64,000 bases of DNA from Streptomyces virginiae. GTDB lineage: Bacteria > Actinomycetota > Actinomycetes > Streptomycetales > Streptomycetaceae. Below the pieces are notes generated by a model, which saw only the letters and a program-made list of their open reading frames with translations, searched no databases and was not told the DNA's origin. Shown here piece by piece: positions 42,687-52,420 of this stretch. Position 1 is the first letter of the stretch; each line of letters starts with the position of its first letter. The position numbers and the translations under genes were made by a program. The DNA lies in the NCBI RefSeq assembly GCF_000720455.1, contig NZ_JOAK01000009.1, positions 186,001 through 250,000 on the forward strand, written 5' to 3'.

Positions 42687-43684
42687 TCCGTACCACCGCC
42701 GCCCAGCGTCGCCACGGCCGCCAGCAGCCGGTCCCAGAACAGGTCGGCCCGCAGCCCGACGGCCACCCGGGCGTTCGCCGCCAGCCCCAGCGTGCCGTGC
42801 AGGTCCACCACGGTCGCCCCGCGCGTGTGCCGGCCGTGGAGTTCCACGGCCACGTGCGCGTCCACGCAGGTGACCAGCCCCGGGTCGATGACCCGGGCGA
42901 CCGCGACCGGGTCGTGCACCGGGGGAGCGGGGAAACCCCACAGCCGCCGGTAGGTGCCCGCGAAGAAGCCCAGCAGCTCGGCGCAGATCCGCCCGAGGTC
43001 CGTGTCCAGGGCCTCGAAACGGGCGACGACCTCGGGCGTCGCGAGGGCCTGATGGGTGACGTTCAGGCCGCACATGGTCACCGGTACGCCGCTGCGGAAG
43101 ACGATGTCCGCGGCCTCCGGGTCGGTGTGGATGTTGAACTCGGCGGCCGGGGTCCGGTTCCCCCGGTCCGTGGACCCGCCCATCAGCACGATCTCCCGGA
43201 TCCGGCCCGCCAGCTCGGGGTACCGGGTCAACAGCAGGGCGATGTTCGTCAGGGGCGCCGTCGGCACCAGGGTGACCGGCTCCGGGTGCCCGGCCAGGAT
43301 CCGCCGCAGCAGCTCCACCGCGTGCTCGGGCTCGGCCGCCAGGGACGGCTCGGGGAAGCGTGGGCCGTCCAGCCCCGACACCCCGTGCACGTCCTCGGCG
43401 ACCCGCAGCGGCTCCACCAGCGGTCCCGCGCACCCGGCGGCGACCGGAACTCCGGTGATGCCGGCGACGCTGCACACCCGCAGGGCGTTCAGGGTGGTCT
43501 TCTCCACGGTCTGGTTGCCCGCCACCGTGGTGACGGCCAGCAGGTCCACTCCCGGGTCGCCCGCGGCGAGGAGGATCGCGAGGGCGTCGTCGTGCCCCGG
43601 ATCGCAGTCGATGACGACGGGAACGGGAACGGGAACGGAAGCGGGAACGGAAGCGGGAACGGAAGCGGGAACGGGAACGCTCAC
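42644..43684 (-). CDS. Inosine/uridine-preferring nucleoside hydrolase family protein
   Basis: A 346-residue enzyme that hydrolyses N-glycosidic bonds of nucleosides. The Ca-binding aspartate cluster is VVIDCDPGHDDA (Asp26, Asp28, Asp32, Asp33). VTLVPTAPLTNIALLLTRYP, EIVLMGGSTDRGN, EFNIHTDPEAADIVF and HDPVAVARVIDP near the end complete the family set. GTG 43684 is 8 nt downstream of AGGAAAGG. The first 22 residues are a repeat (VPASVPASVP type) encoded by 12-bp units and are not part of the usual fold. It converges with the DUF5133 gene. Confidence 0.88.
   Translation of the reverse strand: MSVPVPASVPASVPASVPVPVPVVIDCDPGHDDALAILLAAGDPGVDLLAVTTVAGNQTVEKTTLNALRVCSVAGITGVPVAAGCAGPLVEPLRVAEDVHGVSGLDGPRFPEPSLAAEPEHAVELLRRILAGHPEPVTLVPTAPLTNIALLLTRYPELAGRIREIVLMGGSTDRGNRTPAAEFNIHTDPEAADIVFRSGVPVTMCGLNVTHQALATPEVVARFEALDTDLGRICAELLGFFAGTYRRLWGFPAPPVHDPVAVARVIDPGLVTCVDAHVAVELHGRHTRGATVVDLHGTLGLAANARVAVGLRADLFWDRLLAAVATLGGGGTDQAGPPGAAQGGSR
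43617..43680 (-). repeat. Simple-sequence repeat in the nucleoside hydrolase N-terminus
   Basis: The + strand reads GGAACG and GGAAGCGGGAAC units in tandem over about 64 bp. On the coding strand they give Val-Pro and Val-Pro-Ala-Ser repeats. Six- and twelve-bp units keep the frame, so copy number can vary without loss of function. Confidence 0.85.
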
Positions 43685-43881
43685 GACGGACACCTTTCCT
43701 CGGACCGCCGCCTGCCGCGGCGCGGGCCACCTGGTCGGCTCCCGGGTCCAGTGTGCGCACCGGGGAGTCCCGCGCAGCACAGAATGGTCCGTTTCGTCTG
43801 TTTGTGTTAGGAGTGGGTCCGGTGGGGCACCCGCCCTGCGACGGGACCGAATGCCGGGGCGGCGATCGGAGGAGCGGTGCG

Positions 43882-44661
43882 ATGACCACGAACAGCCGTG
43901 ACGTGTTCGGTGCGCCCTGCTGGGTCAACCTCACGGCCCCTGGTCTCGCGGAGGCGGAGGAGTTCTACGCCGGCGTGCTGGGCTGGACGTTCCGTGCCAC
44001 CCGGCTCGGCGAGAACTTCCGCGTCGCCCTGCTGGACGGCCGGCCCGTCGCCTCCGTCGGCGCGCTCGCCCCGAGGCTCGGCGTGCCGACCGCGTGGACG
44101 CCGTACTTCGCCGTCGACGACGCCGAGGTGACCTCCGCCCGCGTCCGTGAGCGGGGCGCGACGATGGCCGTCGGGCCGCTCGCCTTCGCCACCGGGAGGG
44201 CCGCGCTGGCCGCCGACCCCTCCGGAGCGGTCTTCGGTTTCTGGGAGGGCGAGGTCGTCCAGGAGTGGCACGCCGGCCAGGAGGACGCCGCCGCGTGGGT
44301 CGAGCTCCGTACCCGCGACGCGTTCGCCGCCGCGGTGTTCTACGGGGAGGTCCTCGACTGGGCCTGCGAGCGGCCCGGATGCTGCGACGTCGCCTACGAG
44401 GACGACCACGTGGTGGTGCGCAGGGGCGGCCAGACCGTCGCGCGGATCGACGCCGGAGCCGTGGAGAACGCCCCCGACCCGCAGGTCCGGCCCCGCTGGC
44501 ACGTCCATTTCGCCGTGGCCGACCTCGACGGCGCCGTCGACCGCGCGGTCCGGCACGGTGGCGCCGCCGTGAGTCCCGTACGGTCCTCCCCGGCGGACCG
44601 CCGCGTCACCCTCAGGGATCGGACCGGAGCCCTCTTCACCGTCAGCGAGACCGTCGGCTGA
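43882..44661 (+). CDS. Two-domain VOC (glyoxalase/dioxygenase superfamily) protein
   Basis: A 259-residue protein with two VOC modules. The first starts GAPCWVNLTAPGLAEAEEFY and ends DPSGAVFGFWEGE; the second starts AAWVELRTRDAFAAAVFYGE and ends DRTGALFTVSET. Such duplicated proteins (CFP-30-type hydroxylase-like) are common in Streptomyces and have no fixed function. GGAGGAG 7 nt before ATG 43882 supports the start. It is closely similar in layout to the gene at 45499-46296, and the two flank a decayed locus, which raises the possibility of duplication. Confidence 0.87.
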   Translation: MTTNSRDVFGAPCWVNLTAPGLAEAEEFYAGVLGWTFRATRLGENFRVALLDGRPVASVGALAPRLGVPTAWTPYFAVDDAEVTSARVRERGATMAVGPLAFATGRAALAADPSGAVFGFWEGEVVQEWHAGQEDAAAWVELRTRDAFAAAVFYGEVLDWACERPGCCDVAYEDDHVVVRRGGQTVARIDAGAVENAPDPQVRPRWHVHFAVADLDGAVDRAVRHGGAAVSPVRSSPADRRVTLRDRTGALFTVSETVG

Positions 44662-44677
44662 GGCGGAGCCGGCGGCG

Positions 44678-45412
44678 TCAGCGGGCGGGTGCCGGCTCCC
44701 ACAGGCGGTGGCCCCAGCCGATGTCACGGCGCGCGGCGACGCACAGCCCGGCCAGCGCGGCGAGCCGCTCGAAGTCCCCCTCCGTGCGCACGCCCGAGCC
44801 GAACGCCGCCTTCAGCCGGGCACGGACGCGGTGCTCGCGCTCCGCGAGAACGCCGCCGCCCCTCGTCGGCGAACTGCTCCAGCAGCCGGCACGGCAGGGA
44901 CGGTGCGGTCGCCCGCCGGGACCGGGCCGCCGGGCGGCACCGGCTCCACGCGGTCGCGCACCGCGGAGTCCAGCACCCGGTCGGCGACCGTGCGCAGCGC
45001 CGACGGCAGCGCGGCCACCCGGACCCGCCGACCGGGGAAGGCCGCGGCGAGGGCGCCCGCCACGGCGCCGGCGCCGCCGCCGGCCGGCGTGACCGACTCC
45101 GCGGCCGCCCCGTCGTAGCCGGTCCGCACCCCCGCGGCGATCCACAGGGCCTCGTCCTCCACGGCCTCCCGCGCGGACGCGCCCAGCCGCTCGTCCGCGG
45201 CCGGCGCCACGGCGGGAGGGGCGCCGGCCGCGGTACGGAAACGGGCCCGGCCGGTGCGCAGCCTCTCGGCAGGCCGGACAGCGACAGGTCCAGCGCCGCG
45301 TGCGCCCCGCGCAGGTCGTACTCCTCCAACGAGTGCTCGTCCTCGACGAGTTCCTCACCGATCGGGGTCAGCCGGTAGCCGTCCGGGCCGGACGCGAAGA
45401 CCTCTGGGCGGC
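44678..45412 (-). pseudogene. Decayed O-methyltransferase-like gene
   Basis: Three frames must be joined to read a protein on this strand. The 5' part (PEVFASGPDGYRLTPIGEEL) looks like the winged-helix dimerisation domain of SAM-dependent O-methyltransferases. After a frameshift near 45270 it continues as RLRTGRARFRTAAGAPPAVA ... VTPAGGGAGAVAGALAAAFP, a worn version of the SAM-binding motif. After another near 44880 a helical tail appears (RARLKAAFGSGVRTEGDFER ... GWGHRLWEP) that may belong to a different gene. No start codon or intact catalytic part remains. Confidence 0.55.
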
Positions 45413-45470
45413 GGGCATCGCGATCGTCTTCGTGCCCCTGGCCATGCGGGCGTACCGCTCCCGGGTCTGA
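45399..45470 (+). pseudogene. C-terminal scrap of an ABC-2 type permease
   Basis: In one + strand frame the sequence reads DLWAAGIAIVFVPLAMRAYR and then SRV stop, matching the final helix and basic end of ABC-2 drug-efflux permeases. The frame loses all resemblance at the point where the opposite-strand methyltransferase remnant begins. The join therefore looks like a deletion junction. Confidence 0.45.
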
Positions 45471-45498
45471 CGGGCCTGCCGTCCGGTGGCTTCCCGGG

Positions 45499-46296
45499 TC
45501 AGTCCGACGACGGGGCCAGCACCACGAAGTCCGCGCCCGCCGGGTCCAGGCAGACGGCCAGCCGCCCGACGCCCTCGGCGTCCTCCGGGCCCATCTGGAC
45601 GCTGCCGCCGTTCCCGGTGACCGCGGCGACCGCGGCGTCGCAGTCCGTGACGGCGAAGACCGGGTGCCAGTACGGCTTCCCGCCCCCCGGGGCGAGGTGC
45701 TCCGCGGGCAGTTCCATCACGCCGCCGTGCATGCGCTCGGCGGCCAGCCCGGCGGGGGTGACCAGGGAGTACGTGCCTGCGCCGCCCGGCAGTTGCATGT
45801 CGCTGTACCACCAGCCGAAGACCTTGCCGTAGAAGTCCTTGGCCGCCGCCGCGTCACTCGTGTAGAGCTCCGTCCACGACAGCGAGCCCGGCTCGTCCAC
45901 CAGATCGACGCCCTTGCTCGTTCCGGGCTGCCACACGGCGAACTGGGCTCCGAGCGGGTCGCTGTACTGGGCCATCCGCCCCCACTCGTCGAGGTCCCTC
46001 GGCGGCACCCGCACCGTGCCGTCGGCGCGCTCGACCGCCAGCGTGGTGGCGTCCGCGTCGGGAACGCTGTAGTAGATCATCCAGGCCGGGCGGGCACCCT
46101 CCTCGGTGAGCTTCCCGAGCCCGGCGACGATCTTCCCGTCCTTGCGGAACATCCCGCCCTCCATGTCCTCCCCCTCGCCCATGGACTCGTAGTCCCAGCC
46201 GAGGACGGCGCCGTAGAACGTCGCCGCGGCGGGGACGTCGGGAACGCCGAGGTCGATCCAGCAGGGGGAGCCGGCGGCGAAATCAGTGGTGATCAT
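45499..46296 (-). CDS. Two-domain VOC family protein
   Basis: A 265-residue protein with two VOC modules: GSPCWIDLGVPDVPAAATFY and DPLGAQFAVWQPGTSKG for the first, SWTELYTSDAAAAKDFYGKV and CLDPAGADFVVLAPSS for the second. The His and Glu positions expected for metal binding are only partly kept, as in the CFP-30-type subfamily. ATG 46296 has GAGAGG upstream. It probably has the same fold as the gene at 43882 but is on the opposite strand. Confidence 0.88.
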   Translation of the reverse strand: MITTDFAAGSPCWIDLGVPDVPAAATFYGAVLGWDYESMGEGEDMEGGMFRKDGKIVAGLGKLTEEGARPAWMIYYSVPDADATTLAVERADGTVRVPPRDLDEWGRMAQYSDPLGAQFAVWQPGTSKGVDLVDEPGSLSWTELYTSDAAAAKDFYGKVFGWWYSDMQLPGGAGTYSLVTPAGLAAERMHGGVMELPAEHLAPGGGKPYWHPVFAVTDCDAAVAAVTGNGGSVQMGPEDAEGVGRLAVCLDPAGADFVVLAPSSD

Positions 46297-46332
46297 GGTG
46301 TTCCTCTCGCGCGGCGCGTTGCCGGAGCCGCG

Positions 46333-47082
46333 CTACTGGAGCTTGGACAGGTCGACCGAGTCGGCGGGCGCGGGCGGCTTGGGCCGCACCGGCTCGTCGA
46401 AGTCGGAGAAGGTGGCCTCCACGCGCTCGCCGGAGGCTTTGGCGCCCTGGATGCGCAGGAGGTAGGGCTCGTCCTGCGTCGACACCTCGTAGGTGCCCGT
46501 GTCACCGCCGCGCTTGCCGGTGACCGTGATGGCCGGACGGCCGTCGACGGTGGTGGTCGAACCCTTCGTCAGCTGCTCGTTCACCGGTTTCGAGGAGAAC
46601 TCCCTCTTGAAGTAGTCGAGATCGCAGAACTGGGCGAAGTCGCGCAGCAGGATGTTGTCCGTGGTGCCGTGCAGGTAGCGGCCGTTGATGAGCGCGATCG
46701 CGTCCTCGGCCGCGCCGCCCGGTACCTGGGCCCGCAGCAGCTTGTCGTCGAGCTTCATCCACACGTCGTTGCCGCGTTTGATGACGGCGGCCTTGCCGGA
46801 GCCGCCGGGCGGCGTGACGGAGCCGACGCAGTTGCCCGCCTCGTCGAACCGGATGTCCAGAGCGGTGGTGCCGGCCCCCTCGGTCACCTTGGCGACCATG
46901 CGCATGGAGGTGACCTCCGACATGGCCTTGCGGGAGGCGTCGGCGATGGCCTGCGCGCTCTTGCCGGCCATCCCGTTGTCGTCGGCCAGGGCGGCGCCCG
47001 TGCCGGCGCCCGTGAACACGATCAGACAGACGGTTCCCGCAGCAGTGCGGCGGACCGCGGCTGCTGCCCGGGGTGCGGACAT
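46333..47082 (-). CDS. Secreted LppX/LprG-like protein
   Basis: A 249-residue exported protein. The signal peptide ends around ALADDNG (residue 33) without a lipobox Cys. The mature part has the half-barrel pattern of LolA/LppX/LprG-type lipid carriers: ASRKAMSEVTSMRMVAKVTE, DIRFDEAGNCVGSVTPPGGS, VIKRGNDVWMKLDDKLLRAQ and ITVTGKRGGDTGTYEVSTQD, ending PYLLRIQGAKASGERVEATF. Lipid or glycolipid binding is a family-level expectation. ATG 47082 has GGGAGG 9 nt upstream. It sits just downstream of a decayed DsbA-like gene on the same strand. Confidence 0.8.
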   Translation of the reverse strand: MSAPRAAAAVRRTAAGTVCLIVFTGAGTGAALADDNGMAGKSAQAIADASRKAMSEVTSMRMVAKVTEGAGTTALDIRFDEAGNCVGSVTPPGGSGKAAVIKRGNDVWMKLDDKLLRAQVPGGAAEDAIALINGRYLHGTTDNILLRDFAQFCDLDYFKREFSSKPVNEQLTKGSTTTVDGRPAITVTGKRGGDTGTYEVSTQDEPYLLRIQGAKASGERVEATFSDFDEPVRPKPPAPADSVDLSKLQ

Positions 47083-47189
47083 CGGGCGTCACCTCCCTCG
47101 GGGCTGCCGCCGGCCGGCGCCACGTCACGCCGCCCTCCGGCGCGGCCGCTCACCGGTTCAGCGTAGATCCGCACCGTGAACGCCGCAGC

Positions 47190-47644
47190 CCGGGGAGGAG
47201 GCCTCAGCCGGCGTCGGCGGGCTCGAACCGGGGCTCTCGGCGACGGCCTGCGCGTGCGAGGACCGGACCGCCCGTCGCAGGCGGTGGAACCGGCGGCCTC
47301 CGCGATCTCCTGCGGCAGCCCGGCGTCGGCCAGTGCCCCCCGTCAGGTTCCCCCGGTCGCCCGGGAGGTGGAAGCGGGTACCCACCGCCGTGAAGATCTC
47401 ACCGAGCGCGCGCCGGCCGAACCGCTCCTCCGCCGCGGCACAGACCCGCACCGGCGCCCACACGCGGTCCTCCCACTCGCCCTCGGGGTCGCCCGTCGGT
47501 GCCCGCCCGGCACCGACAGGCTCATCACCCGCCAACGGACGGTCACCGGGCGCACCTTGGTGACTCCACCAGCCACCGCGAGGTGATCCAGGTGTACGGG
47601 CAGACGGGGTCGAACCAGAAGTCCACGGTCCGCTGTTCGGTCAT
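47190..47644 (-). pseudogene. Decayed DsbA-family (Rv2466c-like mycothiol-dependent reductase) gene
   Basis: ATG 47644 opens [20 protein letters not shown], the active-site region of DsbA-fold proteins related to mycobacterial Rv2466c. Frameshifts follow near 47570 (then [15 protein letters not shown]), near 47520 with loss of some 50-60 residues (then WAPVRVCAAAEERFGRRALG ... TAVGTRF), and near 47340 (then ALADAGLPQEIAEAAGSTA). The remaining text is about two thirds of a normal gene in four frames, so it is a pseudogene and not one sequencing slip. The 3' end is approximate. Confidence 0.72.
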
Positions 47645-47677
47645 CCGCCCGGCACTCCTCGACGTCGCGCCCGCCCC

Positions 47678-48823
47678 TCAGCCGGAGACGGCTTCGGCCC
47701 AGCCGCGGTCGACGGTACGGGCCGCCTTCTCCTGCTGGGCCTCCGTCGGGAACGTCGGCGTGCCCTCGACCGTCGGCAGCTTCTCCGCCGCGGCCTTGTC
47801 GAGGGTGCCGTTCTCCTCCATGGCCTCCATGAGGACCGGGCGCGCGTAGGCCCTGAGCCGGATGTTCTGCCCCTCCGGGCTGAAGAGGTACTCCTGCCAC
47901 AGCCTCGCCGCCGCGGGGTGCGGGGCGTCCTTGCTGACCCCCTGCGCGTAGTACTGGGCGAAACTGCCGTCGAAGGGGATGGCGGTGCGCCAGTCCACGT
48001 CCGCGCCCTTCCTGCGGAAGTCGTCGGCGTATCCGAGGTTGAGGAAGTCCCAGTCGATGCTGATCGGGGTCTGCCCCTTCTCGATCGTGGCCGGGGTGGA
48101 TTCGACCGGGATGAAGTTGCCGTTCTTGCTCAGCTCGGCGAAGAAGTCGATACCGGGCTGGATGTTGTCGAAGGAGCCCCCGTTCGCCAGGGCCGCCGCG
48201 TACACCCCGGCGAAGGCGGAGCCGGACTTGGTGGGGTCGCCGTTGAGCGAGACCTGGCCCTTGTACTCGGGCCTGCGCAGGTCGGCGAAGGTCGAGGGGC
48301 AGGTCTTGACGCGCTTGGCGTCACAGCCGATCGAGACGTAGCCGCCGTAGTTGTTGTACCAGCGGGCCCGCGGGTCCTTCTGCGCGTCGGGGATGTCGTC
48401 GTACGGGACCACCTCGTACGGAGCGAGCAGGCCCTGCCGCGCCGCGGCCGGGCCGAAGGTGCCGCCCACGTCGATCACATCGGGGGCGGTCCCGTCGCGC
48501 CGGTGCTCCTTGAGGGCGTTGACCTCGTCCTGACTGGAACCCTCCGGATCCTCCACCCGCACCTCGATGCCGTACTTCTGCTCGAAGCCGTCGATCAGCG
48601 CCCCGTAGCCCGCCCAGTCCCTCGGGAGCGCGATGGTGTTGAGCGCCCCCTCCTTCCTGGCCGCCGCGGTCAGTGCCGCCATACCGCCGGCGTCCGCGGC
48701 GGAGGTGGCCACCGCCGGTGCCCTGGGCGTGGCGGGGGGCCTGTCTCCGCAGGCGCCGAGGGGCCCCGCTGCGAGGGCGAGGCAGGCGGCGACGGCGGCT
48801 GTCCGGAGACGAGGTGCGGGCAC
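47678..48823 (-). CDS. ABC transporter substrate-binding lipoprotein (spermidine/iron-type)
   Basis: A 381-residue binding protein with lipobox LGACG (Cys about 24). Features are KEGALNTIALPRDWAGYGAL, GFEQKYGIEVRVEDPEGSSQ, PDVIDVGGTFGPAAARQGLL and PAAARLWQEYLFSPEGQNIR, typical of the PotD/AfuA/thiamine-binding group. The ligand cannot be decided. GTG 48823 has GGAG 5 nt upstream. No permease or ATPase is nearby, so it is either an orphan or works with a distant transporter. Its stop lies 34 bp before the start of the decayed DsbA-like gene. Confidence 0.85.
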   Translation of the reverse strand: MPAPRLRTAAVAACLALAAGPLGACGDRPPATPRAPAVATSAADAGGMAALTAAARKEGALNTIALPRDWAGYGALIDGFEQKYGIEVRVEDPEGSSQDEVNALKEHRRDGTAPDVIDVGGTFGPAAARQGLLAPYEVVPYDDIPDAQKDPRARWYNNYGGYVSIGCDAKRVKTCPSTFADLRRPEYKGQVSLNGDPTKSGSAFAGVYAAALANGGSFDNIQPGIDFFAELSKNGNFIPVESTPATIEKGQTPISIDWDFLNLGYADDFRRKGADVDWRTAIPFDGSFAQYYAQGVSKDAPHPAAARLWQEYLFSPEGQNIRLRAYARPVLMEAMEENGTLDKAAAEKLPTVEGTPTFPTEAQQEKAARTVDRGWAEAVSG

Positions 48824-48965
48824 AAAGGCTCCATAACGGGCGGCACGTACTGATCCAGGCCAGCGTACGTGCGCCAGCCGCGCCGGCGCAGTCCCGGCGG
48901 GTCGTGCCCACCGCCTGTCCTCCGGCCGACGTACCGAATCCGTCCCGCAACGCGCCGGGGCCGTC

Positions 48966-51812
48966 TCAGAACGCCTCGTCGTCCCAGGCCGCGAGGAGCG
49001 CCGCCCCGAGGTCCTCCCCGGCCGCGGAGGGCTCGACGTGGAGGGCCTGCTCACTCCAGATGATCTTGCCGCGGGCGGTGTAGCGGGTACCCCACCGCTC
49101 GGCGAACTGGGCGACGAGGAACAGCCCGCGCCCTCCCTCGTCGGTGGCCTCGGCCCGGCGCAGGTGGGGAGAGGTGCTCGACCCGTCGGACACCTCGCAG
49201 ATCAGGCTGCGGTCGTACAGCAGCCGTACCCGGATGGGCTGCGACCCGTAGCGGACGGCGTTCGTGATCAGTTCGCTGAGGATGAGCTCCGTGGTGAAGG
49301 CGATCTCCTCCAGGCCCCATTCCGCCAGCCGCCGCGCGCAGGCGTTGCGCACCGGGGACACCGCCGCCGGATCGGACGCCACCTCCCACTCGGCGATCCG
49401 CTGGGGGTCCAGCCGGCGCGTGCGGGCCACCAGCAGCGCGATGTCGTCGCTCTGCCCGCTGGGCAGCATCGCGCCGATCACCGCGGCGCAGGTCTCCTCC
49501 GGGGTCCTCGCGGGCCCGGCCAGGGCGGCGCCCAGCGCCGCGAGCCCGGTGTCGACGTCGCGGTCACGGCTCTCCAGCAGCCCGTCGGTGAAGAGCACCA
49601 GCTGGGCGCCCTCGGGCACGGTCAGCACCGCGGTCTCCATGGGCATGCCGGCGCCCAGACCCAGCGGCGGCGATACCGGCAGCTCGGGGAAGGACACCGT
49701 TCCGTCGGGGTGAACGACGGCGAGCCCCGGGTGGCCCGCGGTCGCGGCGGTCACCTGCCCGGAGACCGAGTCGTAGACGGCGCACAGGCAGGTGGCGCCG
49801 GTCAGGCCCTGCCACTCCTGCTCACCGGCGCCCTCGTCGGTGTCGATGTGGGCGACCAGCTCGTCCAGATGGCTCAGGAGCTCGTCCGCGGGCAGGTCGA
49901 GCGTCGAGAAGTTGTGCATGGCGGTGCGCAGCCGGCCCATGGTCGCGGCGGCGTGCAGTCCGTGCCCGACGACATCGCCGACCACCAGCGCCACCCGGGC
50001 GCCCGGCAGCGGGATGACGTCGAACCAGTCGCCGCCCACCCCCGCCTGCGCGGGCAGATAGCGGTGGGCGACCTCGACCGCGGACTGGTCCGGTACCCCC
50101 CGGGGCAGCAGGCTGCGCTGCAGCGTGACGGCCATGGTGTGCTCGCGCGTGAAGCGGCGGGCGTTGTCGATGGACAGCGCCGCCCGGGCGGTCAGCTCCT
50201 CGGCGAAGGACACGTCCTCCTCCTCGAACGGCGGGGAGGGCTCCACCCGCCAGAAGCCCGCCATCCCCAGCAGCACGCCGCGGGCCCGCAGGGGGACGGC
50301 GATCACGGAGTGGACGCCCTGGTCCAGCATGCGCCGGGACCGGGCCGGGTCCTGGGCCATCCAGTCCCGGCTGGCCCGCAGGTCCGCCACGCGCACGGCC
50401 TGCTCGCCGGCCACCCCGATCGCCATCGGGCTGGTCGGGACGAACCGGATCAGCTCGCCGACCTGATAGAGGGGATGCGGGCCCTGCGCGGCGACGACGG
50501 CGGTGCGCCGCATCTCGGTGCCCGGCTCGGGCGGCTCGTCGCCCTGCAGCACCGGGTCCAGCAGGTCGACCGAGGCGATGTCGGCGAACCTGGGGACCGC
50601 CACCTCCGCCAGCTCCCCGGCGGTGCGCTCCACGTCCAGCGTCGTACCGATGCGCACCCCCGCGTCGTAGAGCAGCTTCAGCCGCTCGTGGGCCACCTCG
50701 GCCCGGCCGGACAGTGCCCGCAGCTCGGTGGTGTCCCTCAGGGTGACCACGGTCCCCGCCTGCCCGAAGGGGGCGGTGGGCCGGATGTTCACCGCCAGCA
50801 GCCGGTCGGCCGCCATGTGCAGCTCGTCGGTCGCGGAACGGCCCGCCGCGATCGACGCGGCGAGCCCCTCCTCCAGGCCCAGCTCCGTGACGGGGCGCCC
50901 CTCCGCGTCCCCCGGCAGGTCCAGCAGCCGCCGCGCCTCGTCGTTGGCCAGCAGCAGGCGCCCGCCGCCGCCGATGATCAGCACACCCTCCCGTACCGCG
51001 TGCAGCACCGCGTCGTGGTGCTCGTACATCCGCGTCATCTCGGCCGGCCCCAGGCCGTGGGTCCGGCGCAGCAGCCGACGGCTCACCAGCGCGGTGCCGC
51101 CCGCGGACAGGGCCAGCACCAGGGCCGCGGTGCCGATGACGACCGGCAGCTGCCGGTTCACCATGCTCTGCACGTTCGAGACCGTGACCGGGGAGGCCAC
51201 GACGGCGATGACCCGGCCCTCGGCGTCCTTGACCGGAACCGCCGAGACCACGGACTGCCCCAGGGAGCCCTCGAACGTCTCGGTGAAGGACTTCCCGGCC
51301 GCCGCCCGGGAGAACGGGCCGACCACCCGCTTGCCGATCTGCCGCGGGTCGCTGTGGGTGATGGTGAGCCCGTCCAGCGTGTAGACGTTGATGCCGTCGA
51401 CCCCGGCGATCTTCCGGGCCGCCTGGGCGCTCGGCTGCAGCAACGCGCTCGGGTTGGGACTGCGCAGGGCGGCGACGATGCCGGGGGACTCCGCGAACGT
51501 CCCGGCGGCGGCGAGCGTACGGTGCCGCGCGTCCAGCATGGCGTCGCTGCGGGCCTGCACCACGAGCGCCACCACCGCGGCGGCGACGAGCAGAACCACC
51601 ACGACGAGCTGGAGGAGGAACACCTCGCCGGCCACGCTGCGCGCGCTCAGCAGGGACGACAGCCGCTGCGGCCGCCGCACCCTGCCCGCCCAGGGCTGGG
51701 CGGGTTCCTGCTGCTCCTGCTGATGTCCTGAGCGGGGACCTTGAGAGGCGGCGGAGGAGCGTTTGGCCGAGCCGGGCAGCACACGCCGGAGATGTCCCAG
51801 GAAGACGCTCAT
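48966..51812 (-). CDS. SpoIIE-type PP2C phosphatase with Cache, PAS, GAF and anti-sigma-type ATPase domains
   Basis: A 948-residue membrane sensor-regulator. Helix 1 is at about 62-88 ([19 protein letters not shown]). An extracytoplasmic single-Cache domain follows to about 245 ([20 protein letters not shown]), then helix 2. Inside the cell come a PAS domain ([20 protein letters not shown]), a GAF domain ([20 protein letters not shown] to about 590), the PP2C/SpoIIE domain ([48 protein letters not shown]), and a HATPase ([26 protein letters not shown]). It likely dephosphorylates an anti-anti-sigma factor in response to a ligand. ATG 51812 is the Met nearest the family start. Confidence 0.9.
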   Translation of the reverse strand: MSVFLGHLRRVLPGSAKRSSAASQGPRSGHQQEQQEPAQPWAGRVRRPQRLSSLLSARSVAGEVFLLQLVVVVLLVAAAVVALVVQARSDAMLDARHRTLAAAGTFAESPGIVAALRSPNPSALLQPSAQAARKIAGVDGINVYTLDGLTITHSDPRQIGKRVVGPFSRAAAGKSFTETFEGSLGQSVVSAVPVKDAEGRVIAVVASPVTVSNVQSMVNRQLPVVIGTAALVLALSAGGTALVSRRLLRRTHGLGPAEMTRMYEHHDAVLHAVREGVLIIGGGGRLLLANDEARRLLDLPGDAEGRPVTELGLEEGLAASIAAGRSATDELHMAADRLLAVNIRPTAPFGQAGTVVTLRDTTELRALSGRAEVAHERLKLLYDAGVRIGTTLDVERTAGELAEVAVPRFADIASVDLLDPVLQGDEPPEPGTEMRRTAVVAAQGPHPLYQVGELIRFVPTSPMAIGVAGEQAVRVADLRASRDWMAQDPARSRRMLDQGVHSVIAVPLRARGVLLGMAGFWRVEPSPPFEEEDVSFAEELTARAALSIDNARRFTREHTMAVTLQRSLLPRGVPDQSAVEVAHRYLPAQAGVGGDWFDVIPLPGARVALVVGDVVGHGLHAAATMGRLRTAMHNFSTLDLPADELLSHLDELVAHIDTDEGAGEQEWQGLTGATCLCAVYDSVSGQVTAATAGHPGLAVVHPDGTVSFPELPVSPPLGLGAGMPMETAVLTVPEGAQLVLFTDGLLESRDRDVDTGLAALGAALAGPARTPEETCAAVIGAMLPSGQSDDIALLVARTRRLDPQRIAEWEVASDPAAVSPVRNACARRLAEWGLEEIAFTTELILSELITNAVRYGSQPIRVRLLYDRSLICEVSDGSSTSPHLRRAEATDEGGRGLFLVAQFAERWGTRYTARGKIIWSEQALHVEPSAAGEDLGAALLAAWDDEAF

Positions 51813-51987
51813 AATCCATCTTCTAACCTCTGCCGCCCGTCGGCAGCGGGGAGCGCCGCCGACCTGCCGGAGCGCGGCCACGAATCCCCCGGGACGGCTG
51901 ACCCGGCGAGCGAAGCGTTGTAGGCTGCGGAGAACGCCCTTGACCTGCATAAAGCGGGCAGGGAGCCGACAATCCGGGAGTTTCTCC

Positions 51988-52407
51988 ATGCTGCGTACGA
52001 TGTTCAAGTCCAAGATCCACCGGGCCACCGTCACCCAGGCCGACCTGCACTACGTCGGGTCCGTGACCGTTGACGCCGACCTGCTGGACGCCGCCGACCT
52101 GCTCCCCGGGGAGCTCGTCCACATCGTGGACATCACCAACGGCGCGCGGCTGGAGACCTACGTCATCGAGGGCGAGCGCGGATCCGGCGTGATCGGGATC
52201 AACGGCGCCGCCGCGCACCTCGTGCACCCCGGCGACCTCGTCATCCTCATCAGCTACGCACAGGTCGAGGACGCCGAGGCCCGGGCGCTGAAGCCGCGCG
52301 TCGTGCACGTCGACGCGGACAACCGGATCATCGAACTGGGCTCCGACGCCTCCGCACCGGTACCGGGCACGGACCAGCGGCGCAGCCCCCACGCCGTGGC
52401 CGTCTAA
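51988..52407 (+). CDS. panD: Aspartate 1-decarboxylase
   Basis: A 139-residue pyruvoyl enzyme that converts L-aspartate to beta-alanine for pantothenate and CoA synthesis. The self-cleavage site is Gly24-Ser25 in [20 protein letters not shown]; Ser25 becomes the pyruvoyl group. [20 protein letters not shown] and [20 protein letters not shown] are canonical. The tail after [11 protein letters not shown] is slightly longer than in enterobacteria. GGGAG is 7 nt before ATG 51988. It is divergent from the SpoIIE gene and leads a three-gene run with a GNAT and an Asp/Glu-racemase-like protein. Confidence 0.95.
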   Translation: MLRTMFKSKIHRATVTQADLHYVGSVTVDADLLDAADLLPGELVHIVDITNGARLETYVIEGERGSGVIGINGAAAHLVHPGDLVILISYAQVEDAEARALKPRVVHVDADNRIIELGSDASAPVPGTDQRRSPHAVAV

Positions 52408-52420
52408 GGAGCCGGGGACC

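Noticed and set aside
47161..47260. tRNA-like string (GGGCTCGAACCGGGGCTCTC)
   Set aside because: It has a T-loop-like GCTCGAACC, but no acceptor stem, D-loop or anticodon arm fits around it; it is part of the decayed DsbA-like gene.
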